Origin: an uncultured Sphingomonadaceae bacterium
GTDB taxonomy: Bacteria > Pseudomonadota > Alphaproteobacteria > Sphingomonadales > Sphingomonadaceae
DNA length: 51,466 nucleotides
Reading direction: 5' to 3'
Assembly (NCBI GenBank): GCA_947503245.1
Contig: CANNCV010000003.1
Coordinates: forward strand, 70,283 to 121,748
Below the pieces are notes generated by a model that was not told the origin of the DNA, made no database searches, and worked only from the letters and a program-made list of their open reading frames with translations. Each line of letters begins with the position of its first letter. Position 1 is the first letter of the stretch. The position numbers were made by a program, and so were the translations under genes. Positions 9,856 to 18,687 of the stretch are shown in pieces.

Positions 9856-11252
9856 CTGGTATAAGCCAATTCATAATTGCCCCAATAGCGGCCATTAATC
9901 CACAGCGGTACAAAGATATTTTTCAGAACAACGCACTGATCTTCTGTCGGGTTGAAACGATAAGAGCCCGCATAAAAGGCTTCATTGCGCTTACTGACCG
10001 CTTCTGATGTCAGTTTGTCCATCAATATCATGCGATTGCGGCAATATTTTTTGTCATGATCAACATCGCCTGTGGGTGTTTTGGATCGCTCGCTTAAATG
10101 GGTTGGCAAATAGCCGTCTTCATTTGTGCAAACACTGCTATAAATATTTTGCTTTTGCGCTTGAAATTGGTCCAGCAATGGCTGGATCTTGCGGTCCGCA
10201 TAATCGTTAAATCTGGTGTTAAAGCGTTCTGGGCCAACGCCGCCGACAGGTTGATAATCGCGATCAAACACTGCGTCTTCAGATACTTCGCCTGAAGCAA
10301 TACCCTGCTCAATAACCTTGCAGATATGAGCAGCCGCTTCTTTGGCCGCCGCAATATATGGGTTATCACGGTTAGACATGCCGGTGTGCAGAAGATTGTT
10401 AAACATCAAATTTGTTTTTTCTTCCAGCGCGGTCATATTCTCCAAAACGCCGTCAAGCTGACGCACATTGGAGCCTACATCATCGGAAAATTCGAATAAT
10501 GTGTTACACATATGGGCCGTGTTGCGGCGCAGCTTTTCAGAGCTGTCAGAGATAGTGTCGGACTGATTGTCGACTTCGGTCACAAGATGCGAAACATTTG
10601 ATAAAGTCCGCCCGATCATTTCCATCCCAGATTTCGCTTCATGGCTCTTATTGGCGCCCTGTCCCAATTGCTCGCCAATAATATCGGCTTGTCCTGCCAG
10701 CGATGTCATGGACTTGGTAATTTCTTCTGCGGCAGATCGCGAATCCTGCGCCAGTTTTTTCACCTCTGCTGCAACTACAGCGAATGTCGCACCAGCAGCG
10801 CCTGCACGTTCGGCCTCAATTGCTGCATTTAGCGCCAGCATATTGGTCGACTTGGCAATAGCATCAATTTTTTGACTGGATTTGAGAACCTGATCCATTG
10901 TCTCGGTAAATGTGGTGATCTTATCGCCCATGAATATCACGAGGTCGATGATCGCCTCAAACTCTGTCATGGACTGCTGTATTGTGGTTGCACCTTCGCG
11001 CAATTCGCTTTGCGAACGCGCCGATAAAGCCCTTGCCTCTTCAATGGCACGGCCCACTTCATCTTGCTCTTGTTCCAGCATGCGGGCAATTTCTTGCAAG
11101 CCGGCGCGCTTGCCATCAATGGATTTCCCAGTCTCTAGGACATCACCAACAACCCGGGCTGCTTCACTGCATTCAACCATGGTTTCACCACAGATTGCAG
11201 ACATCGCATCCAGTATCTGGTTGTCATCAGCCCTAATTGCATTCAATTCCAT
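9852..11252 (-). CDS. Soluble methyl-accepting chemotaxis protein-like receptor
   Basis: The 466-residue protein has no signal peptide or membrane span, so it should be cytoplasmic. Residues about 60-300 are the coiled-coil signalling domain, with the hairpin tip at 136-165 (STNMLALNAAIEAERAG, then FAVVAAEVKKLAQDS), the part that contacts CheA and CheW. Residues about 300-466 form a C-terminal globular domain with conserved-looking pieces (EDGYLPTH, RNRMILMDK, FVPLWINGRYWGNYELAY) that is probably the sensory module; I have seen such C-terminal domains in other receptors but cannot name the ligand. GGAGG precedes the ATG by 6 bases. No other chemotaxis gene is in the window. It lies inverted inside the MoxR/VWA region. 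Confidence 0.87.
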   Translation of the reverse strand: MELNAIRADDNQILDAMSAICGETMVECSEAARVVGDVLETGKSIDGKRAGLQEIARMLEQEQDEVGRAIEEARALSARSQSELREGATTIQQSMTEFEAIIDLVIFMGDKITTFTETMDQVLKSSQKIDAIAKSTNMLALNAAIEAERAGAAGATFAVVAAEVKKLAQDSRSAAEEITKSMTSLAGQADIIGEQLGQGANKSHEAKSGMEMIGRTLSNVSHLVTEVDNQSDTISDSSEKLRRNTAHMCNTLFEFSDDVGSNVRQLDGVLENMTALEEKTNLMFNNLLHTGMSNRDNPYIAAAKEAAAHICKVIEQGIASGEVSEDAVFDRDYQPVGGVGPERFNTRFNDYADRKIQPLLDQFQAQKQNIYSSVCTNEDGYLPTHLSERSKTPTGDVDHDKKYCRNRMILMDKLTSEAVSKRNEAFYAGSYRFNPTEDQCVVLKNIFVPLWINGRYWGNYELAYTS

Positions 11253-11411
11253 ATTCGCCTCCGTTTCCTTTCCGTAGCGAGATGATAGTTAATTTCGCGT
11301 AAACCATGCGATAATCACCTGCCTGATATAGTAAGCTGAAAGATCGCAAATTCCGCTTTGACCAAGTACAGATTTTCGGGCAACACGGCTGCAAAGGACA
11401 ATGGAATAGCT

Positions 11412-12593
11412 ATGTTTTTTGATTTTATGGATGCATTGCGCAGCGCTGGTATTCCAGCCTCGCTTAAGGAACATCTTGCGCTACTGGAGGCGCTGGACAA
11501 GGACGTGATTGAACGTTCTCCAGAGGAATTTTATTATCTTTCGCGCGCAACTCTAGTGAAGGACGAAGGGCAGCTTGATCGATTTGATCAGGTTTTTTCT
11601 CATGTCTTCAAAGGCATTCAAACCAATTTTGAAGAACAGAATGCCACTATTCCCGCCGACTGGTTGCGGCAGGTTGCGGAAAAATACCTCAGCGAAGAAG
11701 AAATGGCCGAAATTGAATCCCTTGGTGACTGGGATGAGATTATGGAAACATTGAAAAAGCGCTTGGCTGAACAGGAAAAACGCCATGAAGGCGGCAATAA
11801 GTGGATCGGCACTGGCGGCACGTCACCTTATGGCAATGGAGGATATAACCCAGAGGGCGTGCGCATTGGCGGGGAAAGCAAGCACAAAAATGCCGTAAAA
11901 GTCTGGGACAAAAGAGAATTCCAAAATCTGGATAACACCAAACAACTGGGCACTCGCAACATCAAAATGGCGTTGCGACGGCTGCGCCGCTTTGCACGCG
12001 AAGGTGCCGCAGACGAGTTAGACATTAATGGCACGATTGAAGGTACTGCCCGGCAAGGCTGGCTGGATATTAAAATGCGGCCCGAGCGACATAATGCTGT
12101 TAAGTTGCTGCTTTTCCTTGATGTCGGCGGCTCAATGGATCCGTTTATCAAACTGTGTGAAGAGCTTTTTTCCGCTGCAACAACCGAGTTTAAGAATCTC
12201 GAATTCTTCTATTTTCACAACTGTATTTATGAGGGCGTTTGGAAGGACAATAGCCGCCGATTTACCGAACGCACCCCAACATGGGATATTCTGCACAAAT
12301 TCGGTCATGACTATAAGGTCATCTTTGTCGGAGATGCTTCCATGAGCCCTTATGAAATCAGCCACCCCGGTGGATCGGTCGAACATTTTAACGAAGAAGC
12401 CGGTTCTGTGTGGATGCAGCGCATGGTCAACACATATCCCGCGACCGCTTGGCTCAATCCGGTTCCTGAAAAACAATGGGGCTATTCACAAAGTGTTCGC
12501 ATGTTCCAAGAATTGCTCAAAAACCGTATGTATCCACTAACCCTTGACGGTTTGGACGATGCAATGCGCGAACTTAGTCGCAAGAGCGGATAA
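11412..12593 (+). CDS. CoxE-like VWA domain protein
   Basis: A 393-residue CoxE-like protein, the usual partner of MoxR ATPases. The N-terminal part (MFFDFMDALRSAGIPASLKE) is typical for the family, with a Gly-rich linker near residues 130-155. The VWA fold begins about residue 230; its metal-site motif is DVGGS (237-241) rather than the classical DxSxS, a variant I believe is common in this subfamily. I placed the start at ATG 11412 because the family N-terminus begins there; the open frame extends upstream to 11358 (TTG) without a family-like sequence. The MoxR gene is about 2.4 kb upstream on the same strand, separated by two unrelated genes. Confidence 0.9.
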   Translation: MFFDFMDALRSAGIPASLKEHLALLEALDKDVIERSPEEFYYLSRATLVKDEGQLDRFDQVFSHVFKGIQTNFEEQNATIPADWLRQVAEKYLSEEEMAEIESLGDWDEIMETLKKRLAEQEKRHEGGNKWIGTGGTSPYGNGGYNPEGVRIGGESKHKNAVKVWDKREFQNLDNTKQLGTRNIKMALRRLRRFAREGAADELDINGTIEGTARQGWLDIKMRPERHNAVKLLLFLDVGGSMDPFIKLCEELFSAATTEFKNLEFFYFHNCIYEGVWKDNSRRFTERTPTWDILHKFGHDYKVIFVGDASMSPYEISHPGGSVEHFNEEAGSVWMQRMVNTYPATAWLNPVPEKQWGYSQSVRMFQELLKNRMYPLTLDGLDDAMRELSRKSG

Positions 12594-12610
12594 ACCGCCG
12601 GCAACTTAGC

Positions 12611-12651
12611 TTTTAAAATCCCACAGACCAGAGGTTTAGCTGTCTGTTGGG
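12611..12651 (-). terminator. Probable terminator of the NamZ-like gene
   Basis: On the minus strand a stem of CCCAACAGAC with GTCTGTGGG (one bulged base) and a 12-13-base loop is followed by ATTTTAAAA. It lies between convergent genes, about 85 bases past the minus-strand stop. The T run is short, so efficiency is uncertain. Confidence 0.5.
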
Positions 12652-12733
12652 CCAATCATATACGACTGTAATATTCGCGACCGTATCACCGTAAAAGAGC
12701 GTCTTCTAACAACCCGAAATCCGCAGATTTGCC

Positions 12734-13939
12734 CTATTCCGGATATATTACGAAATCTCTTATCTGCTCGCGCCATGTGATTTCATCCGCCACCGTCAAT
12801 GCTTCCAGATCGCCTGGCTCTGCTCCTGCATCATCGACCCATTCACGCAGCAAGGTTGACCCGTTGATGACATCTATCGCCAGCTTATCATATTCATATT
12901 CATAGGGAAAATCGCGCCAAAGCGGATAATCTGGTTGTAACAGACGAATGGCTTTAAACGCCAGTGACTGCAACCGCCATGGCCGGAATGCGTGATGGTC
13001 ATAATTCGGGCCTTCCGCATGGAATTGAATGCCGTGACACAACTGCCCGACATGTTTATGGAATGTCGGCTCAAATGAACAGGGGCGCAACGTGCAACCC
13101 TTCATCCAATCAGGCGCCAATTGCTCCATCTTTTTCAATATGGCCTGTGTGTTGATATCCGGAGCGCCAAACAACTCTAAAGGCCGTGTTGTCCCCCTGC
13201 CCTCACTTAACGTCGTGCCTTCCAGCATAACTGTACCGGCATAGGCCCTTGCCATCATCACATTGGGGGCATTGGGGCTAGGGTTGATCCATATCCGATT
13301 CGCAGGCCAGCCAAATTCAGGTGCAAGACCGGGCTGCCAGCCATCGATAGCAACAATTTCCAGATCAACGTCAAGCTGGCATTCTTTTACAAAATAGCGC
13401 GCCATTTCAGCCATTGTCAGGCCATGGCGCATAGGCAGCGCAGCGGCACCAACAAAACTCTCCCAACCGGGACGCAAGCTTAAGCCTTCAATAGGGCGGC
13501 CTGCTGGATTGGGTCGATCAAGAACCCAAAATTCCTTGCCATGCTCTGCACAGGCTTCCAGCATATAGCGGAGCGTTGTCAAATAAGTGTAGATACGGCA
13601 ACCCAGATCCTGAAGATCAAACAATATGACATCAAATGTTTCCATAGAGTCAGCTGTTGGGCGGCGTACTTCACCATAAAGGCTGAAAATCGGAATATTA
13701 TAATCCGGATCAATCTCATCCGGCGTTTCGACCATATTGTCCTGCTTATCACCTTTTAGCCCATGTTGCGGACCAAAAGCTGCTGTCAGTTCAATATCAT
13801 CGCAAGCCACAAGCGCATCTATAGAATGCGTCAAATCCTCCGTCACAGAAGCAGGATGCGCGACCAGCGCGACCCGTTTGCCATAGAGCTTTTTGCGAAT
13901 ATCTTTATCGCGTAATAATCTATCAATTCCGTTTTTCAT
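12734..13939 (-). CDS. DUF1343 protein, NamZ-like exo-beta-N-acetylmuramidase
   Basis: DUF1343 includes Bacillus NamZ, which removes N-acetylmuramic acid from the non-reducing end of peptidoglycan fragments. The 401-residue protein shows the family blocks: VALVAHPASV, AFGPQHGLKGDKQDN, IPIFSLYGEVRRP, FDVILFDLQDLGCRIYTYL, WVLDRPNPAGR and EGTTLSEGRGTTRP. No signal peptide is seen, unlike secreted Bacillus NamZ, so it may act in the cytoplasm on imported fragments. Start choice: ATG at 13939 overlaps the upstream TGA (ATGA); an in-frame ATG at 13945 is nearly as good. It follows the DOMON-like gene in the same unit. AmgK- and MurU-like genes that could use its product are at 37235-38937. Confidence 0.88.
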   Translation of the reverse strand: MKNGIDRLLRDKDIRKKLYGKRVALVAHPASVTEDLTHSIDALVACDDIELTAAFGPQHGLKGDKQDNMVETPDEIDPDYNIPIFSLYGEVRRPTADSMETFDVILFDLQDLGCRIYTYLTTLRYMLEACAEHGKEFWVLDRPNPAGRPIEGLSLRPGWESFVGAAALPMRHGLTMAEMARYFVKECQLDVDLEIVAIDGWQPGLAPEFGWPANRIWINPSPNAPNVMMARAYAGTVMLEGTTLSEGRGTTRPLELFGAPDINTQAILKKMEQLAPDWMKGCTLRPCSFEPTFHKHVGQLCHGIQFHAEGPNYDHHAFRPWRLQSLAFKAIRLLQPDYPLWRDFPYEYEYDKLAIDVINGSTLLREWVDDAGAEPGDLEALTVADEITWREQIRDFVIYPE

Positions 13940-14496
13940 GGGCATATTGGTGGCTGGAGTTGGATGGTAAAGCAATCCCTATTGTGGAAATCCGGCTTAT
14001 TTGAAGGGTGCGCCAGAGCCCAATATGCTAAAGTTGACGGCTCTTGTTCAATAACCGCGCTCAACCCCATATCCATCGGTTTTTTATGCGCCAACTGCCC
14101 AAGATCGACATAAGCGATAAGTTGAAATGCATTAGGGCCGTGCCATTGGGTAGTCATCTCCGGGCTAACAAGGTTTAAAGCCGGTTGCATTCCAGAACGG
14201 TAAGACTCAAAACTGTAAATCGCATAGGCGCCAGAAGGTGAAAAATTATATTCTATATACTCATCGCTGTCTTCCAGACCGATAAACGCCTCAAAGCATG
14301 TATGCTGCCACAAATTGTCTTGCCGGGTCTGCGCGGATCGCTCCGGCATGATGATTGATCGCAAATTGCCGGTCAAAGAGAATGTCAATTTGAGCATAGT
14401 TTGCGCAGAATATTCGTACTTTGTCGCCACTTCATAGTCACCAGCGACAGAATTTTCATGCAAATGCAGCCGGTTTTCACCTAACCCCCTACTCAA
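13936..14496 (-). CDS. DOMON-like domain protein
   Basis: A 186-residue protein of a proteobacterial DOMON-like family with unknown function. Typical features are LWQHTCFEAFIG, EYIEYNFSPSGAYAIYSFES and near the end YWALAHPSNKPDFHNRDCFT. It has no signal peptide and is likely a cytoplasmic beta-sandwich; the family may bind a sugar or another ligand, but this is not established. The start is TTG at 14496, with AAGG 4 bases and GGGAGA 9 bases upstream. It overlaps the NamZ-like gene by 4 bases, which suggests a shared role, and is divergent from tyrS over only 30 bases. Confidence 0.82.
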   Translation of the reverse strand: MSRGLGENRLHLHENSVAGDYEVATKYEYSAQTMLKLTFSLTGNLRSIIMPERSAQTRQDNLWQHTCFEAFIGLEDSDEYIEYNFSPSGAYAIYSFESYRSGMQPALNLVSPEMTTQWHGPNAFQLIAYVDLGQLAHKKPMDMGLSAVIEQEPSTLAYWALAHPSNKPDFHNRDCFTIQLQPPICP

Positions 14497-14526
14497 AGCC
14501 TTATCTCCCTGCTAACCGCGCTTATT

Positions 14527-15753
14527 ATGACCGAATATTCATCAGATCTACTACGCCAGCTTCAACAGCGCGGCTATATCCACCAAATCACCAATGCGGA
14601 AGGGCTGGATAGTCTAGCCCAGAAACAGGTTGTGCCTGCTTATATCGGTTTTGATGCAACCGCGTCATCTTTGCATGTCGGCAATCTTGTGTCGATCATG
14701 CTGCTAAGACGGGTCCAGCAAGCAGGCCATAAGCCGATTGTCGTGATTGGCGGCGGAACAACCAAAGTCGGTGATCCATCGGGCAAAGATGATGTACGCA
14801 AATTGCTTGATGAAGAGGGCATTGCGGCGAATATCGCGTCTATCAAACAGAGTTTTGAGCAATTCCTCACCTTTGGCGATGGCCCGAGCGATGCAGTCTT
14901 GGTCAATAATGCGGACTGGCTTGATCAGCTCGACTATATTCCATTTTTGCGAGATGTTGGGCGGCACTTCACCATCAACCGTATGTTGACATTTGACTCG
15001 GTTAAGTTGCGTCTGCAGCGTGAGCAACCACTGACATTTCTCGAATTTAATTACATGATCCTGCAAGCCTATGACTTTCTGGAATTGTCACGCCAGCATG
15101 ATTGCCGGTTACAGCTTGGCGGCTCCGATCAATGGGGCAATATCGTCAATGGTATAGAGCTGGCACGCCGTATTGATGGCAGTGAATTATTTGGCGTTAC
15201 CTCTCCTTTGATTACCAAAGCCGATGGCAGCAAGATGGGTAAGTCTGTTGATGGGGCAATCTGGCTAAACAAGGATAAGCTGTCTGATTATGATTATTGG
15301 CAGTTCTGGCGCAATACCGATGACCGAGATGTCGGTCGCTTCCTGAAATTGTTCACGGATTTGCCAGTCGAAGAGATTGCTAAGCTTGAAGCATTGGAAG
15401 GTGCCGAGATTAACAGTGCAAAGATAGCCCTTGCCAATGCGGCAACGGCCATGTGCCGCGGAGAAGCTGCTGCGCTGCAAGCAGAGCAGACTGCAAAACA
15501 GGCTTTTTCGGGCAATGGTTTGGCCGAAGATTTACCGCGACTGACAGTTTCTGCAAATGGGATAGCAATAGTCGATGCCATGATCGAATTACATCTGTGC
15601 GCAAGCAAAGGTGAAGCCAGACGTTTGATTAAAGGCGGCGGCGTCAAGATTGATGGAGAGAAAATTGATGATGAAAAAAGCATCATTATTCCATCCGCTG
15701 AAGACAGAAGACTGTCAGTTGGAAAGAAAAAGCACGCTATCTTATCAACTTAG
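14527..15753 (+). CDS. tyrS: Tyrosyl-tRNA synthetase
   Basis: TyrS charges tRNA-Tyr. The 408-residue protein is a class I synthetase with the HIGH-type signature HVGN (50-53) in FDATASSLHVGN, the tyrosine-binding stretch (LEFNYMILQAYDFLEL, LGGSDQWGNIVNG), the KMSKS loop KMGKS (236-240), and a C-terminal S4 RNA-binding domain (about 335-408, CASKGEARRLIKGGGVKIDG). No clear Shine-Dalgarno precedes the ATG. Length and motifs are complete. Confidence 0.97.
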   Translation: MTEYSSDLLRQLQQRGYIHQITNAEGLDSLAQKQVVPAYIGFDATASSLHVGNLVSIMLLRRVQQAGHKPIVVIGGGTTKVGDPSGKDDVRKLLDEEGIAANIASIKQSFEQFLTFGDGPSDAVLVNNADWLDQLDYIPFLRDVGRHFTINRMLTFDSVKLRLQREQPLTFLEFNYMILQAYDFLELSRQHDCRLQLGGSDQWGNIVNGIELARRIDGSELFGVTSPLITKADGSKMGKSVDGAIWLNKDKLSDYDYWQFWRNTDDRDVGRFLKLFTDLPVEEIAKLEALEGAEINSAKIALANAATAMCRGEAAALQAEQTAKQAFSGNGLAEDLPRLTVSANGIAIVDAMIELHLCASKGEARRLIKGGGVKIDGEKIDDEKSIIIPSAEDRRLSVGKKKHAILST

Positions 15754-15845
15754 GCAGAAATCCTGTTAAATCAGCCAAAGTTTACATTTTTTTTGGTTTT
15801 AGAGAATATCAATAGGTGGTTGATGATCACAATTGGAAATTCTCT

Positions 15846-16184
15846 ATGACAAGAGGTGCAAATCTATCGGTAATGGACATGCGACAAGCAGCGCGGCACA
15901 GCGTTGACCATGTCGTCATTGCCGAACACAGAAGCATGGGCGATATCAAAGTCCATATCGTCAATATTTCGGCGAATGGTTTTATGACCGAAGGCGATAT
16001 GCCCCTGCAAAAAGGCGAGCGCATAACTGTCCGCCTGCCTTCACTCGGTCAGTTGGAGGCCCATTTGATATGGTCACTTGGCGGCCGTTCGGGTTTTCAA
16101 TTGGAGCGTATTATTCGCCAGAACGAATTTAGCGAACTTATCAAAGCTTTGAAACCGGGCGCAGGCACGCAAAAATTCCGTTAA
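15846..16184 (+). CDS. PilZ domain protein (c-di-GMP binding)
   Basis: PilZ domains bind cyclic di-GMP and relay it to motility, polysaccharide or other outputs. The 112-residue protein is a stand-alone PilZ with the RxxxR motif (Arg13 and Arg17 in RQAAR) and the (D/N)xSxxG motif NISANG (40-45), followed by beta strands ERITVRLPSLGQLEAHLIWS. I chose the ATG at 15846, with GGAA 8 bases upstream; a GTG at 15816 would add 10 residues. It is convergent with recG, 8 bases apart. An EAL-type protein at 22156-23760 could act on the same messenger. Confidence 0.85.
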   Translation: MTRGANLSVMDMRQAARHSVDHVVIAEHRSMGDIKVHIVNISANGFMTEGDMPLQKGERITVRLPSLGQLEAHLIWSLGGRSGFQLERIIRQNEFSELIKALKPGAGTQKFR

Positions 16185-16192
16185 GCCATAGC

Positions 16193-18244
16193 TTAACCGC
16201 CGCGTAGCAATCTAATGCCTTGATCGCGCTGGAAGAGGTACAGCAATGTGCGCGCGGCTTGCCCTCTGGGTTTCTCCAGATTCTCGTCCTGTGTTATCAA
16301 CAGCCTAGCATCATCATTGGCTATGCTTATCAAAGCATGCACTTGTTCAGGTCGCGCTAGCTTATAGCCAACTTCGCCAGATTGGCGTGTTCCAAGCAGT
16401 TCTCCCGCTCCACGCAGGCGCAAATCTTCTTCGGCAAGAAAAAAACCATCTTGAGACGATCGCATAAGTGCCAGCCTTGCCCGCGCCGTTTCACTCAAAT
16501 TCTGACTGCGCAGTAAGAGGCAGCGCGACTTGTCACTCCCCCTGCCCACACGCCCGCGCAATTGATGCAACTGGGCAAGGCCAAAGCGTTCGGCACTTTC
16601 AACAATCATCAAAGTCGCATTGGGAACATCTACGCCCACCTCAATAACCGTAGTCGCGCATAATATTGCGCTTTCACCCTCGGCGAAGCGCTCCATTGCG
16701 GCATCTTTCTGGTCAGCAGGCATCTGCCCGTGCACCATCTCAACGCGGTTGCCAAAGCGTTCGCGCAAAATGGCATAACGCTCCTCAACAGCGACAGCGT
16801 CCATCAGATCACTCTCATTAACCAGTGGGCAAACCCAATAAGCCTGTCCTCCGCCTGCAATATGACGTTCCAGACCGTCGATAATCTGGCCCAAACGACT
16901 GTCACTCATCACCAGCGTTTCTATAGGCTGGCGCCCCGGCGGCTTCTCATCAAGCCGTGACACATCCATCTCGCCAAATTGGCTCAGCGTAAGCGTGCGG
17001 GGAATAGGCGTCGCCGTCATCGTCAGCATATGCGGCGGTAATTTGCCCTTTTGCGATAATAATAATCGCTGATTAACACCAAAACGATGTTGCTCGTCAA
17101 TAACTGCCAGTGCCAGATTATTGTATATCACGGCGTCCTGAAAAAGCGCATGTGTGCCGATCACCAAATTGATGGAACCATCCGCAATGCCCATTAGCTT
17201 TGCTTCGCGAACTTTCCCTTTATCGCGCCCAGTCAATAATTCGACATTGATCGGAAGGGCCTGGAGCAATTTATTGAAGGTAGCAAAATGCTGCTTTGAT
17301 AATATCTCTGTAGGCGCCAGCAGAACAGCCTGCCCCCCTGCCTCAATTGCGGCCAACATGGCCATGACGGCAACTATGGTTTTGCCAGCACCCACATCGC
17401 CTTGCAGAAGCCGTAACATGGGTACGGGTTGCTCCAGATCTTGCAGAATCTCGGCAATTGCGCGTTCTTGAGCACCGGTGAGTTTATAGTCCAAATGAAG
17501 CGCATCACGAAGACGACCATCCCCCGCCAATGCCTGCCCTTTTTGCCGTCTGTTGCTGCGGCGTAACAGGGCAAAAGCCAATTGTCCGGCCAGTATCTCA
17601 TCATAAGCCAGACGTTGATGCGCTGCTTCATTTGGTCCCTGATGTGACGATGATAAAGCATCATTCCACTCTGGCCATTTTTCCCGCTCTAACAGGCCCG
17701 GTTCAATCCATTCATTCAATTGCGGCATATACGCTTTTGCATCAGCAACCATGGCCGTTAGTCTCTTGCTGGTAAGGCCTTTTGCGCAGGGATACACAGC
17801 CTCGACAGCCTCAAGTCCGGAATCTTCTGCGGCAATATGGTCTGGATGAATGATTTGCAGCATATCGCCATAACGCTCTAACTTACCGGCAATATAGCGT
17901 GTTTCACCCAGCGGTAACTGCTTCACAGCCCAGTCATTGTGCCGACCAAAAAAGACTATCGCCATGATATTGCCGATACCATCCTGCGCCAATAGCCGTG
18001 TCGGTCCGCGCCCATGGCTTTTCTTAACATCGGTAATTGTCACTTGGACAATAATCTGGTCGCCTTCACTGGCCTCATCCAAATGGGCAATTTTGCGGCG
18101 TTCAATAAATCCACTCGGCAAATGGAACAGCAGATCAGCAACATTGCCAATGCCTAGCTTTTCCAAAGGCTTTTGTAGCTTCGGGCCTACACCTTTAATC
18201 TGGTCAATAGATACGAATAAGGGATTAAGAATGTCAGGACGCAT
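16193..18244 (-). CDS. recG: ATP-dependent DNA helicase RecG
   Basis: RecG is a fork-reversal and branch-migration helicase in DNA repair. The 683-residue protein has the N-terminal wedge/OB region (start MRPDILNPLFVSIDQIKGVG), Walker A GDVGAGKT (282-289), the DEQH box (383-386) followed by RFGV, motif III TATPIPRTL and the C-terminal motor with GVDVPNATLMIVESAERFG and QLRGRVGRG. It ends 8 bases from the convergent PilZ gene and is divergent from sdhE over about 130 bases. Complete and typical. Confidence 0.97.
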   Translation of the reverse strand: MRPDILNPLFVSIDQIKGVGPKLQKPLEKLGIGNVADLLFHLPSGFIERRKIAHLDEASEGDQIIVQVTITDVKKSHGRGPTRLLAQDGIGNIMAIVFFGRHNDWAVKQLPLGETRYIAGKLERYGDMLQIIHPDHIAAEDSGLEAVEAVYPCAKGLTSKRLTAMVADAKAYMPQLNEWIEPGLLEREKWPEWNDALSSSHQGPNEAAHQRLAYDEILAGQLAFALLRRSNRRQKGQALAGDGRLRDALHLDYKLTGAQERAIAEILQDLEQPVPMLRLLQGDVGAGKTIVAVMAMLAAIEAGGQAVLLAPTEILSKQHFATFNKLLQALPINVELLTGRDKGKVREAKLMGIADGSINLVIGTHALFQDAVIYNNLALAVIDEQHRFGVNQRLLLSQKGKLPPHMLTMTATPIPRTLTLSQFGEMDVSRLDEKPPGRQPIETLVMSDSRLGQIIDGLERHIAGGGQAYWVCPLVNESDLMDAVAVEERYAILRERFGNRVEMVHGQMPADQKDAAMERFAEGESAILCATTVIEVGVDVPNATLMIVESAERFGLAQLHQLRGRVGRGSDKSRCLLLRSQNLSETARARLALMRSSQDGFFLAEEDLRLRGAGELLGTRQSGEVGYKLARPEQVHALISIANDDARLLITQDENLEKPRGQAARTLLYLFQRDQGIRLLRGG

Positions 18245-18373
18245 ATTCTTCAGCCTCTTAAGGGCTGTCCGCCACTATTGGTTGCATCAAGGGACTTGCG
18301 AAAGAACATTGCATTGCTATGGCATCAGCCCTGACTTGGTTCAACATCTGTCTCCACGAAAGAGAGTGCCAAC

Positions 18374-18637
18374 ATGGATAAGACACGCATTTACGCCCGT
18401 TTGCGTTACCGGGCCTGGCACCGCGGCACGCGTGAGGCAGATTTTATGATCGGCGGCTTTTTTGACCGCTATCATGAACAGTGGAGTGATGCTGATATTG
18501 ACTGGTTTGAGCATTTACTGACCAAGGAAGATGTTGATATCATGGCATGGGCTATGGGCCGGGAAGCGCCTCCCCCGCCTTTTGACGGACCGATGATGGA
18601 GATGATGCAGCGGCTGGATTATATCGACATCCCCTAA
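18374..18637 (+). CDS. sdhE: Succinate dehydrogenase assembly factor SdhE
   Basis: SdhE (YgfY, DUF339) promotes covalent FAD attachment to SdhA and FrdA. The 87-residue protein has the family signature RGTRE (RGxxE, about residues 22-26) followed by DFMIGGFFDRY, and the helical C-terminus with EDVDIMAWAMGR. A purine stretch (GAGAG) lies 9-13 bases before the ATG. It is between divergent recG and downstream mfd (50 bases). Length is typical. An order of recG-sdhE-mfd is common in alphaproteobacteria. Confidence 0.93.
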   Translation: MDKTRIYARLRYRAWHRGTREADFMIGGFFDRYHEQWSDADIDWFEHLLTKEDVDIMAWAMGREAPPPPFDGPMMEMMQRLDYIDIP

Positions 18638-18687
18638 ATCAGCATTTGCTCCAATATATTATGTATTCCGAAACTGACATTTGATTT

